Part shown: positions 24,259-36,100 of the stretch, one piece after another
How the letters are laid out: every line of letters begins with the position of its first letter
How positions within the stretch are numbered: the stretch's first letter is position 1
NCBI GenBank assembly: GCA_013398175.1
Contig: VZRZ01007703.1
Coordinates: 657,069 to 721,068 of the forward strand
Reading direction: 5' to 3'
Source of the DNA: Climacteris rufus
Lineage: Eukaryota > Chordata > Aves > Passeriformes > Climacteridae
DNA: 64,000 nt
Translations under genes and position numbers: made by a program
Notes under the pieces: generated by a model
Databases searched by the model: none
What the model was told of the DNA's origin: nothing
Seen by the model: the letters and a program-made list of their open reading frames with translations, nothing else

Positions 24259-24396
24259 GGGCAGCGCGGGGATCCCCCGGCGCCCCGCCCCGCCTGACGC
24301 CGCCGCTCCGCCCGCCTTGGCCGCGGCGCCGGGCCGGGCTTCCCCCGGTTCTCCCTCGGTCTGCGTCCCGCGGGAAGCCGCGGGGCTTCGGCGTGT
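24259..24396. promoter_or_regulatory. GC/CpG-rich block at 3' edge of gap
   Basis: A dense run of CpG (for example CGCCGCTCCGCCCGCCTTGG near 24299) lies about 0.7-0.9 kb downstream of the proposed exon 1 donor. It is probably the visible end of a second CpG island that is partly hidden in the gap. It could be an intronic promoter or enhancer, but no transcript evidence is visible. Confidence 0.5.
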
Positions 24397-24546
24397 CCTG
24401 CCCGGCTGCAAATCCCTCTGGCCCCGGCAGCCCTGCCCGGCTGCAAATCCCTCTGGCCCCGGCAGCCCCGCCCGGCTGCAAATCCCTCTGGCCCCGGCAG
24501 CCCTGCCCGGCTGCCAATCCCTCTGGCCCCGGCAGCCCTGCCCGGC
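24397..24546. repeat. 35-bp GC-rich minisatellite, 4.3 copies
   Basis: Four full units start at 24397, 24432, 24467 and 24502 and a 10-base partial unit at 24537. Each contains GCCCGGCTGCAAATCCCTCT and GGCCCCGGCAG. Units differ by single bases (CCCGC for CCTGC in unit 3, CCAAT for CAAAT in unit 4). It may continue, or other arrays may lie, in the nearby gap. Confidence 0.95.
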
Positions 24547-24717
24547 GCCTGCTCCAGCAGCGGTTCGTGTCTCTGGGACAGAGAGACAGAGCCCCGCCAG
24601 ACTCCACAGCAATGCTGGCGGAAGGGTGCGTTGGCCCTTGGGAGAGAATTTAGCCCATTTCCCCGTCCCGAGAGGACCCCAGTGTAGTGCAGCACTCCTG
24701 ATGGGCGTTGCCTTATT

Positions 24718-25072
24718 CTAGAGAAGGCTGAGAGGGGATCTCATTGATGTATATGAATATCTCAGCAGTGAGTGCCAAGGGGATGGTGCCAGACATTTTA
24801 GTGGTGCCCAGCGACAGGATGAGGAGCAATGGCCATAAGCTAAAACACAAGAAGTTTCACCTCAACATGAGGAAGAGCTTCTTTCCTTGAGGATGACAGA
24901 GAACTGGAACAGATTACCCCGGGAGCTCGTGGAGTCTCCCTCCCTGGAGATATTCCAAACCGCCTGGGCACATTCAGGTGTCGCCTGCTCTGGGTGACAC
25001 TGCTTGGGCAGGGGGGTTGGACTCCACGATCTTTAGAGATCCCTTTCAAGCCTCAGGATTTTGTGATTCTGC
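24718..25072 (+). mobile_element. CR1 LINE 3' fragment, sense
   Basis: The copy starts GAGAAGGCTGAGAGGGGATC, passes through GGATGAGGAGCAATGGCCAT and ATGAGGAAGAGCTTCTTTCC, then GGGGGGTTGGACTCCACGAT and CTTTCAAGCCTCAGGATTTTGTGATTCTG. It is better preserved than the other CR1 copies in the window, so probably a younger subfamily. It has no intact coding frame. Confidence 0.93.
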
Positions 25073-26763
25073 GGGGCTGCAGTGACCCCACCTCTCTTAG
25101 GGCACAGCTGTTCCTCTGCAGTTCTCTCAGCTTCATAGTCTTCTTCCTTTGGGATCATTTTTCCATTGGCACCCATGCACTTTTTTGAAAGCACACATTG
25201 TGTGTAACATGGGTGCCTCGGGGGTTCTTTTGAGGACTGGATAAGGGTAGTAAATTGTTCTTATCCTGCATGCAAGCACAGAAAAAACCTGGGAACAAAT
25301 TTTCCCAGTCGGAAGAGCAGATCTGCTGGATTGAGTGGAGTTTTCCAGGCAAGTTCACTAGCAAAAAACTCATGTCTTCATATTTGTGGCATGAAAGGAC
25401 ATTTGCTTCACTTTGTTGCTGTTCAAAATTAGTGTATAAAGCAGCAAAGTGCTCCTCCATTCAGTGTAGTGGGACTTAGTCAAACAAGGTATGACCTGTG
25501 CTTTATAAACAAATTACAAGATAATAAGCTGTGTACACCAAATAAATATTTATTTGCTGGATTAAGGAATGAAATAGTCAGGTTTGTGTCAAAAGCATCC
25601 ACAGACTTCATAACCAGCAACCAGAAAACATTTCTAAACTGGATATCCAAAATATCTGAGTACAAATATGATTTACTTCTTGTTTTGTTTCTTAGAGTGT
25701 TTTGGTGTGGGTTGTTTTTTGTTTATTTAACAACGAGTGTATTACTGTGTACATTAAGTGAAATCCAACCAGCAGCTGTAGAATTCATTCCACATTGGTT
25801 ACTCAAACCTGTAAGAGATTACATTTGGGCAGTTTGGTGGGAAATACACAGGTACTGAAGAGATAGAAGATTCTTGATGTGGGGATCAAAGCCTGTGCGT
25901 ACAGATAGAGTTTGCCATCGTTAGAAATCCTCTTCGTTACTTTAACCTCAGAGTCAACTTTAGTCTTATGTGAGCCCTTTCCAGAAGATCAATAGCATAA
26001 CAAAATCTGGAACCAATAGTTCCAGATATGGTAACTGTGCTGTAATAAAGATGTACAGATGGAGCATAACTTTTCAGTTTCTGATCTGCAGGCTGTAGAA
26101 TAGAAGAGGGAGTCTGGACAGCTCTTTTATGTAACTGATGTGTACCTAGAATCCAATGATATATGATTGAATTTACCACCAAAATAAGGCTAATAAAAAA
26201 TCTAAATATTGGCTGATAAATTGTGAGCCTCGAACACCAGGTACACACACAGAATATGTGTGTGTAGGGCCAGATACAGTTTGTGCAGGCACAGGGGCAC
26301 TCACATGTACACTCAGACACATTCATGTCATTGAAGCAGCTCTTCTGTGGAAGCCAGTGCTATCATTCTCATCAGTAAGGAGCTGGGTATTAAGGCTTTA
26401 TGAAGGATTACATTCTTCCTTTGGTTGTGTGCAAAACAGCCCTTGGTGGCTGTATGCACTTAGAGCCATGTGTGTTGGCTTTTATGGTGCCCACCTCACT
26501 GATCCCAAGCATCCTACTGAATTAGGATTTAATGTTTGTTACAGACAAATCCCTGCAGCCTATACCTTCAGGTGAATATAGGCAAGGAAAATAGCAAGGG
26601 GTGTGTTGGTTTTTGTTGGAGTTTTTTGACTAAAACCAGTTAGATGGGACTAAAGGACAGGTGGATCTCAGCTCACACTACAAAGAGTAACATTACAAAA
26701 TATCAGTAACCTAGGCCTTATGAAGGGTTTTATAGACCTCCAAAAATTTCTTGCGTGGTCATG

Positions 26764-26890
26764 ATTCCCATTTTACAGGTGAGGAAGCTGAGACAGAGAG
26801 AGGTGAATTCACTTGCCTGTGGTCACTCATTAGGAACCAAATCCAAATTGTCTGGGCCCTGGTCCACTCCTAGATTCCCTAAAGTAAGAA
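26764..26890 (-). mobile_element. MIR SINE relic, antisense
   Basis: The + strand reads CCATTTTACAGGTGAGGAAG, then CTGAGACAGAGAGAGGTGAA, CTTGCCTGTGGTCACTCATT and a decayed tail. This follows the MIR complement (ATTTTACAGATGAGGAAACT...CTTGCCCAAGGTCACACAGC) in order and spacing. It is one of the clearest ancient SINE relics in the window. Confidence 0.75.
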
Positions 26891-27647
26891 ATGCAGTGGT
26901 TAAGCATTGACCCATCTGACAATTTTCATAATCTCAATAACAAATTTGTCAAACATACACATATATTTTTATCTGGAGTGTCCCAGAAATAGCAGCTTTG
27001 CAGAGAGATTTTTTTACTACAGAACTGCAAGATAAATTATCCAATGATTTCCCTCTTCAGCAAAATACCTAAGTGCACACTTACCTTTAATGACAGACTT
27101 ACATGCTCTGCTTAATTCAAAGCCTCAGCACTAAAGTTCAGTAGAATTCATCTTCCATATGGGCATGTAAAAATGAGAAGTTTTCAAAGGTTTTCTGTGC
27201 TCAGCACTTCTGTTTTCCACAAAGATTGCAGACAAATCTGATCTGCAAATCTCATATGTGAGGTTGATTTGTGTTATCAATTTATTTTGAATCAGGAGTA
27301 TGCTATTGAAGCCACTGCTACAAGTGTCCTCCCTTCAACCAAATTGCTTGGGTTTCTATTGCAAAGCAATAACTGGGCACACACACACAGGATTCCTCTT
27401 GAATGAAACTAATTGCAAGGTGTACCTCTGCAGGACTCTTTTCAGGTTTTTAGTCCATGGGGTCTGACTATATTTAGTTCAGAGTAAAGCACAAAATTGT
27501 ATGGAGGGGGGAGTTAGACCCTCAGCACCAGGGGTTCCTCTTTGCAGATCTGGTCCTGTGTTATTGGACTATTTGCTGGAGTGACCACAGCCCTCGGTGT
27601 CTAGAGAGAGGCACAGCTCTTTTGAACCTTTAAAGGTGAGAGGGACT

Positions 27648-28188
27648 GTGGTGGGTTGACCCTGGCTGGCTGCATGGTCCCCTCCCAGTTGCTCTATCAC
27701 TCCCCTCCTCAGCAGGATGTGGATGGAGAAAAGAACATAGAAAAACACTTGGTGGGTTGAGATAAAGGCAACTTAATAACAAAGGAAAACAAAAGATTTA
27801 TCCTCTACTTCTCATCAGCAAGTGATGTTCAGCCCCTTCCCAGGAAGTAGGGCTTCAGTACAGGTAGCAGTTGCTCTGAAAAACAAATGTCCTAATAAAT
27901 GCTTCCCCCTCCTCCTCCTCCTTCGAGCTTTTATATCTGAGCATATGCCATATGGTATGGAATACCTCTTCAGTTGGTTTGGGTTAGCTATCCTGGTTAT
28001 GTCCCCTCCCAAGACCTTGCCCACCCTTAGCATACTGATGTGGAAAAAAATATTGGAGAGACATCCTGGATGCTGTGGGAGCACTGCTCAGCAGTAGCCA
28101 AAACACTGCTGTGTTCTCAATACCTTCCCATCTACAAACTACAGCACTTGGAGGGCTATGGGAAAAATTAAATTCATCTCAGGCAGGT
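27648..28188. mobile_element. LTR-like repeat, passerine type (probable)
   Basis: The block opens TGTGGTGGGTTGACCCTGGC, continues with CTCTATCACTCCCCTCCTCAGC and GTGGGTTGAGATAAAGGC, and later has GGTTTGGGTTAGCTATCCTGG and TGTCCCCTCCCA. I recognise these words, in this order, from a repeat widespread in songbird genomes and generally treated as the LTR of an endogenous retrovirus. This copy is diverged and solitary, with no internal viral genes. An AATAAA lies at about 27894. The transcriptional orientation is unsure. The family identification is from memory and should be checked against a repeat library. Confidence 0.6.
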
Positions 28189-31100
28189 GCTACACAAGGA
28201 AAAAATGAGCACATTGTGATTGACCCTTTATTATTGCCTCCTGGATAAATATTGGCTTTGCAGCTTATGGTTAGGGTTTTTTAAATGTCTTCAGATGTTT
28301 GGAATTAGTAAGTGCTAATTCTTTCAAACAACCTTCCAAATCATTACATGCTATGTACAAACTTTCTGTGTCTCCTCCTCTTGCTTTTTAATCTTCTGGG
28401 GAAAAGCTATCCAGAATTACTGTGTGGCAGTGTTTCAGTGTTGCAAATGAGAGGTGACTTCTGAGAGAGATGATGTAGTGAGATGCATCTCACATGTTAA
28501 GCAAAGCTGACTTCAGTTTGACCTCCCATCAGTCACTGGTTCCATGTCCTGTATCAATAGATGCCAGGCATCACCTGATTGCTTCCTTTGTCCTCAGAGC
28601 AGCTACACAACAAGGGTGCAGAATTGAACAGGCTGCAGATAATATTGGTATCTTCAGACACCAGTGCACATTGGTTTTCTGGATATGTATTTGCCCCTAT
28701 TCTGTTTGCTACTTTCTTGATGTTTTACTAACAAAATAAGCTTTTTTTTTCTTTGCCTTCTGGCTGTGTAGAGGGATGAACTATCTTCATGTCCTGTCGC
28801 TCTCAGAGATGCATGAAAGCTGATTAATAGCCATATGGATGAACTGTGCTACAGGATTTTGGAGGAGACAAAAAAAATGGTGCTTTACCATGGAGGTCAC
28901 CAGTGTTCTTTGCTGAGTAAAGACCCCGTTCAAAGCAGGACATAAGAACCTGCTGAATTTCAGTCTGTCTAGATCTTACTGAAGTTAGATCTATGTACCA
29001 TAACTACAGTTAAATGCTAGCCTAAATATTTGTCAGAATAGAGAAAACTGGAGCATATTTTGCTATGTTCTTCTAATTTGAGATCTAAGGCATAATTCAG
29101 TCTGAGAAAGGAGTGCAATCTCTAGTGCTACAGTTAATACTTCAATCATTGTAAGTACCATGTAGGTATCAGTCATTTGTTAGCCTGATATTTTTTATGA
29201 AAACAATGATAGAAGACTGCAGCTTTTAGTTCTTAATAGTAATGTAGACTAAATTCTCCTTCATCACAAAGGATGATTACTCTTTTTGTGTATTTGGCTT
29301 TATCAGGATGCCAAAAGACAATGCCAAACAGTTCACCAGGTGGACGCTGATATCAAGTGCATGCAAGGGTTCAATTCTTGGTCATGCTTTCCCGTAGAAA
29401 GGCACACATTTCTTCCTCCTGTACAGTCACTACAAGGCACGTGTATACTTTGGACTGCTTGTTGAATCAAAATGTGTGACTGACTCAGCAACAGCCTATG
29501 CGGCATTAGGATTTAGCGTTTGGCTTTCACATTTCCTTTCTACTAGGTGGGCTGGTGAGCACTGCTCAGCTCCATCCCTGATATAAATATAAAGTAAACA
29601 GCTGCAACTTCCTGACAACAAATTTCTCAGTAGCAGACCTGGAAGGCTCTTTGCACACTCACCTTGTGCATTCAGACTTTGGGTCTGCTTGCTGGAGGCT
29701 ACATAAAGCTCCTACAGGGATCAGCATAGCAGGGTTAGGTGAAGGTGCCTGTAAGGGATTTAGGTGCCCAAATTGCAGAATAGAATTATTATACCTGTGT
29801 TGGGCCAGTCTAGATGCTCGTAACAGCACTGATCTTAAATTTTTACTGATCTTAAAATCTCTGATGCAGCTGCTGCCTAGCCTCAGTGCTAGTATTTGAC
29901 TCTGCAGTTCAGTTTTGGTCCTAGACTTGTACAAGCATCATTTCCTTTTAACTTCTTGACTTAATTATTGGAGAAGGGTGGAGAGTTTTTGGCTTCTTTG
30001 CCATTGTTTTGGCATGTTGAAGTTGATAAAGATCATTTCTGCTGGGCAAGCTATCAATACCTCGTGTTAAATCTTGAGAATATTGAGCAACTTTTTCCAG
30101 TTCCCCTGAGATTCAGTCAGTTAAAAGAGTATACATAAACCCCTCAATTTCACATACAAAGGGGAAAGTTGCTTTGATGAAGACCAGGAATTTAGATCAA
30201 AACACTGTTTATTTTCCTAAGATTGACAGTGAGAGGAAAAAAAATGTCATCTTATTAGCACCAGAAATTCATTTCTTGATCTTAAAAGACTGGATTTTTG
30301 CAATGGAGATAAGCTGTGCTGTAATGACAAAATCAGAAAATTCTTTTTTTTTTTTCCCTTTTGTGCAGAAGCACTTCATAGGTGGAGCAACACAATAGCA
30401 AATTAATGTAAAAGGTGCCTGCTACAGTACGTAGTCATTCAAATGTAGCCACTCCAGATCTTAATATAAATCCTGTGACTTCTACCCATAGCAGTGGTCT
30501 GTTTATTCCAGCCCTATAATTCTTAATGTGAGCAGATTTTAGCCCCCACTCAGTAATATTAATGTTCTATTTTTGGCAAGAGAAAAGAAGTAATGGACCC
30601 CAAATGGGAAAGCAGAGTAAAAGTGCACCATTAATGCGACATTTACCTAGATGTTTGTGACATTTTGCATTCTTGAGGGATTAGTAAACACATAGGCTAT
30701 TTTACTTCAAGATAATCTAGAGGGGATCCATGACTTAATCTGTTTTCTAAAGCAAGTCTATTTTGGGCACTGAGTTTCAATTCACCTATAGTGGTGGCAA
30801 GCATAAGCTGTCTTTTATTAGGCTTCTTTATGACCCCTGCTGTGAAAGATTTTCAGACAGGCCAGAGCAGGGAGGGTCCCTTTTGCTGGTGGATGATTAC
30901 AGCACCTGTCAGAGCCCAGCCATAAGTATTCAAGGAAGTCCTAGAGATAGGGTCCGATTTCTTTAACAGCACCTCCAAATATACATTTAAGAGGCTTCCT
31001 CCTGTCTTGAAATTTAAGACCCTAAATAGCCAGTGGAAAAAAGCAAAGTCTTTGTAACCTCAAACTTCATGCTTGCCTAGTTTATTTTTATTTTGTAAGT

Positions 31101-31901
31101 GATTCTGTGTTGACTTTTTTGTTCCAAGCCTGTAACTTTTCAGACATATATATGATTGATGATAGCTATGCTGCTGCATCTTGGTAGTAATTTTTCAAGG
31201 AAGAGTTAAAAACATATATGATGTAAGGAAGTCCTGTTCCAACTTCAGCTTTGGCCAACAGATGTTGAAACAAACATGAGCAGCAGATGAGTGAGATGAT
31301 AACAGCAGGGAAAATATGAATAATAGCAAGAAAACAAAAAATATTAAGCCCATTACTCTGAGAGAATCTAATTCAGCAAAATATTCAAGCATGAGCTTTA
31401 TTGACTTGCAACACACTTGCTTTGTTAGCCTTAAACAGACATCATCTGTTTTATGTCCTTCATATAAAATACATCCATTGTCAGAAAACACTGCCATTAA
31501 CTTCCTGCAATTCTGAGAAAGCTGTTGGATAAAATGGTTAATGTGAATGTCAGAAAAAGCAGTTAGGTACCAATATATTTTGCCTGCCTTCCTGCCTGCC
31601 TGTAGTGTTTGTCTCAAGAATGCCAGAGCACCCTCCATGCCAGCCAGTTCCTCCATAGCCCAGGGTTTAGGTTGGAAGATTTTACAGGCAGATAACCTGA
31701 ATATGTAGAAGTGGTCAACTAATATCCTAGTGAATTTCTGAGTCCAGGGTGGAGTCTTGGCTCTGTTAAATTTATGTGTATTTCTGCCACAGACTTAATC
31801 TCAGTCAGGCTTTAGCCCCTATACACATATGCTCACGTGTACGTATATCTAAGTACACAAATGTATGAATAATACATTTTTGCAATGGTATCAAAAAGAC
31901 C

Positions 31902-31995
31902 TTTTAAAGCAGATGTCTGATTATATAAATATAAATTATAAATATAGTCAGACATCTGTTTAAAAAATTATAAATACATTCAGGCATCTGTTTTA
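31902..31995. repeat. AT-rich palindrome with duplicated right arm
   Basis: The left arm at 31902-31926 (TTTTAAAGCAGATGTCTGA and on) is the near-perfect reverse complement of 31942-31965, with one mismatch and one missing base. The 15-base centre is itself self-complementary (TATAAATTATA). The right arm is then repeated in direct orientation at about 31967-31995 (ATTATAAATACATTCAGGCA and on). It lies ~500 bases before coding exon 2. Confidence 0.85.
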
Positions 31996-32489
31996 AGAAT
32001 GTCTTTCCAATATTTTTGCAAACATAACTAAGCGACAGAAACAATTCAGGGTGGGATGCAGTCATGACATGGATGGGGGATGAGGAGGGGCTGCCCAGAC
32101 ATTCAGCTGTTCCCCTCTCCTATGACCATATGAAGTGAGTGGTGGCCCAAAATCCCCTTCTCCAACCTCCTCAGGATAATATGTCAGAGCATCTTATCCA
32201 ACCAGCCCAGGCCGCCAAAATAAGATCCTGACATAGATAGCACCTTCTGTGAGGACATTACAAAAAGCAGAAAATATCTCTGCTACATTAAGTGTATTTG
32301 GATCGTACTTTACATGAGGAAGTACTGCAAAGAGGTGTTAAGTTGAGCAAGGGGATGCAGTGAGTCTATGAGCCAGAAGCTCAGGGTATCTGTTGATGCT
32401 GAGCTCTCTGTTGTAGGCACATGCACCCCTTATGAGGTCTTATATTAGCAAATGGTGGCTCTGCTAATGGTTTCCCTACTTCTTTGCAG

Positions 32490-33116
32490 ATGTATTGTGA
32501 GAGGTTTATATGTATCCTGAGAATACTTGGAACCACACTCTTCGGGGTGTCCCTCCTGCTGGGAATCACCGCTGCTTACATTGTGGGCTACCAGTTCATC
32601 CAAACAGACAACTACTACTTCTCCTTTGGACTCTATGGTGCTATCCTGGCATCACATCTCATCATCCAAAGCCTGTTTGCCTACCTAGAGCACAGGAAAA
32701 TGAAACGGTCGCTAGAGACTCCAATCAAACTGAACAAAACAGTTGCCCTTTGTATTGCTGCCTATCAAGAGGATCCTGACTACTTAAGAAAATGTTTACT
32801 TTCTGTGAAAAGATTGACCTACCCTGGAATTAAAGTTGTTATGGTCATTGATGGGAACTCAGAAGACGACATTTACATGATGGACATTTTCACTGAAATC
32901 ATGGGTAGGGACAATTGTGCCACTTATGTCTGGAGTAATAACTTCCACAACAAAGGTCCGGGTGAGACAGAGGAGTCTCATAGAGAGAGCATGCAACACG
33001 TATCTCAGCTGGTCCTGTCCAACAAAAGTGTTTGCATCATGCAGAAATGGGGTGGAAAAAGAGAAGTAATGTACACAGCATTCAAAGCACTGGGGAGAAG
33101 CGTGGATTATGTACAG
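32490..33116 (+). CDS. HAS2: Hyaluronan synthase 2, coding exon 2 (residues 1-209)
   Basis: This exon encodes the N-terminal 209 residues of HAS2, the plasma-membrane enzyme that polymerises and exports hyaluronan from UDP-glucuronate and UDP-N-acetylglucosamine. The start MYCERFICIL matches vertebrate HAS2 (human MHCERF). The frame can be pushed back two codons, but that crosses the acceptor CTTTGCAG, so the ATG at 32490 is the start. Membrane helices lie at about 12-32 and 46-66. The GT2 catalytic domain then begins with CIAAYQEDPDYL (88-99) and VMVIDGNSEDD (117-127). Two positions reported as regulatory in human HAS2 are kept: T110 (AMPK phosphorylation) and K190 (ubiquitination). The donor is CAG|GTAGGT, phase 0. 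Confidence 0.98.
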
Positions 33117-36100
33117 GTAGGTATTAGAGTACCAGGTCAGTGCCAATTCAAACACACTTTGAAAGAAAGCAGCTTTTGTATATTTTGTGCAGCATGTTAG
33201 AGGCCATCCTAGTCCCTGATGAACACAGTGCTCCTTTCAGTCTGTTTGGAAACAGCTTGACCGTTAAAAGGGTATTTTGCTACCTTTTAAAATGATCAGT
33301 CTATCTGTGACTATTTTAAATCTGTGCACCAGCTACTGGAGAAATCTGAAATCTTTTCCCTGCCTTCAGTACTGCCCCCTCATCCAAGTGGTTTTGCTTC
33401 AGACAAAGCCAGTGACCTCCTGAAAACCTCATCTCTGCTCCTGTAGGTCAAGGTCTCGGGTAAGGCTTTATTTTGTGAGTTTGTCAGTGGCCCCACATGT
33501 GAGCAGACAGACGGGTATTTGCTGGCACTAGGGAATATCTTGGAGAAGTGGTGCAGTCTGTAAAAGAGATGGGAATATATTTTAAAGGCTTCAAAGGCCA
33601 TGTGGAGTATTCAATAAAAGGGTCAATGTGTAGATTTGAAAGGAAATTTCTTCAGCTAAAGCCTGAAGGAGCTTTTGCTTCATCACTTACAGCTGCATTA
33701 CCTCACTCGCTCCAACTTGGCCTTTAAAACCCTTATGACACTACTCACTTAAAAATGAATTAGGCTGGGTCCTCTCTCCCTGTTTCCAAAGCAGCAGAGG
33801 CACATTTCTTTCCAGCTGCCTTGGATCCCCTGAAAGATTGTCTATGTTTTTGCCTGACTTACATGGAAGCACTCCTCACTCCTGCAAACAGCCCTGCTGA
33901 CTGTGGGAAGAGGTCATGTGTGGAGGAGGGCAGGTGGGATCAGATTCTCTGCCTGCACACTGAGGACCCTTCCTTAGCAATCCAGGCCAACAAGGCTCAT
34001 TTGATTAATCCCACTGAATAGGAGATGATCTTCCTAATGAACCACCCTCAGTTTTTCCCAGCTTCTCCTAAACTCAGAGCATCCAGCAGTCTCCTCCAGC
34101 AGAGCAGGGGCTCCCCGAGAGGTGCTCTCTGCTGGCTCAGGGCAGCTGCATGGCTGAGGCACATGTGTTTCTGGGGTCTGTGCCCAACCTTGTGTGGGTG
34201 TGTGTGCACACTCTGCACAGCACAGCATCCACCTGCAGTGTCCAAGAGATGTGGAGAGGCTGCCAGTGGCTGGGCTGAGAGCGGCGAGACTTCCATGCAC
34301 AGGAGGGGCAGAAACAGAAGAGTGCCAGGAACCGCTCTGTTATTGGAGCTGGGAGAGTAAGGCAAAGATTTAAAACCCATCCCCTACCACTTCCCAGACT
34401 GAAACTGATTTATTCTTTGAAAACAATGGGCTTAAGTTCTCCATTGTCTGCACTTTGGTTTTGTGCTGTGAGGAACTATGATGGGATAAAAATGCTGATT
34501 TTCTTTATTAGCATGGGTTTGTAATCACTTCAAGCACAAGTATCAGATTGCAGAGAAAGAAGGCAGAGAGGAAACATTCATTGCAATTTTCCTTCTTTAG
34601 TTCAGCTCTTGCATTTTCCAGGGAACCTGGAAAAAGTGTTTCTATTTCAACAGTCATAGAATAAACTGAGAAATAGAAAAGATATTTCTGTTCAGTTAGC
34701 ACTCCTGACCTGGCTCAGAAGTTCTAATGAATTTGTCAGGGACTGTAATGCTGCTGTGAGCAAAGTCTGCAGTGATGACTGATGACACAGTCACATCTAC
34801 AGTCACATCTGTAGTAGAAATGCAGCACTTTGGTGCCCCTAATTAATACACAGTCATGAAACAATTCAGCTAAAATGTGTCTTTCTTTTATGAAGGCATG
34901 AAGGTTGAGATATTTCAGGCTCAATATTTTAAGGGCTAAGCAATCTGTATCAATGAGCAAGCACTTTAAAAATGGCCAGTCAGCACCACTGCCCATCCTT
35001 AAAATTGTAGGTCTTACAGTTCTTAAAGGTCACCTTGGAATTATGAACAGGCAATCATAAGCTGTCAGACCCGTGTAGATAACAAGCTGTTGCTCATTAG
35101 TGGTGTCTCATTAAGTACTCAAAAGTGCAGTGAAGTCTTATCTCCATCCTAGAGGAGGATAGGAGTGTTTAAGTAATCAGCTGAAGAAGTAAATTGCCAG
35201 ATATCATCAGTGCACAGTTGTGGGGCAGCCAGGGTACAATTCATCTTGTCTTGATGGAGGTACCTGTGTGGACACTGCAGTGTAGTCTGAACTTCTCAGA
35301 GCAGCTGGGACAAAGTGTCACTGCCTATAGCAAGTGACTGAACAGCTCCTTTAGGGTCCACTGTCCCTTTCATGCAACCCTGTGACCCAAGGCAGTAATG
35401 TTTATGTCAGTCAGCCCTTATGTGGAAAGATGGCAAATTGCCCCTTGGGCTGTCCTGGTCTCCCTGGCTACACAGACATCCCTGTGTTTTATTTGGTCTC
35501 CTAAGTGTCTGTTTTTCCGTGTGTGTGTCATCTTTTCACCTGCAAAAACCTCATACAGATGGAAAATGATGACTTGTTAGGTTTGTCCAGGAGACTCAGA
35601 CATGTCCACTGTGCTGGCATGCTTAGGACATGTGATGGTATTTCGTAAAAAAATCCAATGTTTTCAGGTTTCCTCATCTCTAATATATTAGTGATGTAGC
35701 TCATGGGCAGGCCTTTCTGCTATAGATAAATGCATCTGATGGGGTGGGGGCTGCTCAAGTGACAGGTGCTGGAGGGAAAGCAGAGGGGCTGGGAGGCAGC
35801 TGATCCCAGCCCACCACTTGTGGTCACAAGAAATGGGATGCCTGTTGCTGCCTGAGCACCCTGGGAATTCAGCAAACTACAGATTCCCTGTGCAAAACAC
35901 TCAGCAACAAGTCTGTCCATGAAGACCCAGGTAAAAATACAGGCATCATTTCCCCTCTGCAGCAGAATTGTTTTGTTCCCTTTCTATCACCAAGTGCTGC
36001 CACTGATGGCAGCTTTTCACTAAAGCTGGAGTCACACTTTGGCCAGGTTGCAAAAATGCTCCTTGTGGGATGAGTCCTTTGAGGAGAGGAGGTGGATGCA

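Larger units (their letters stand above)
23542..32489 (+). other. HAS2: HAS2 intron 1
   Basis: Intron 1 runs from the GTAGGT donor to the acceptor TTCTTTGCAG immediately before the ATG. At about 8.9 kb it is long, as in other vertebrates. It contains the assembly gap, a GC-rich minisatellite, a CR1, an LTR-like repeat, a MIR relic and a palindrome, all listed separately. The remainder (about 25080-26760, 26890-27640 and 28190-31900) shows no exon or RNA gene I can support. Confidence 0.7.

Noticed and set aside
23693..24695. Open frames of about 280-310 codons on both strands across the gap
   Set aside because: Most of their length is unknown bases. The remainder is the GC-rich 35-bp minisatellite read in all frames.
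31195..31656. 153-codon minus-strand open frame in intron 1
   Set aside because: It begins plausibly (MEELAGMEGALAF) but has no recognisable domain, no splice context and a low-complexity hydrophobic middle. Probably chance.
33117..33200. Extension of the exon 2 frame past VDYVQ
   Set aside because: CAG|GTAGGT is a clear donor and the next conserved residues (VCDSDT) are in exon 3.
35130..35250. Possible antisense MIR in intron 2
   Set aside because: Only loosely similar words; core and order are not convincing.
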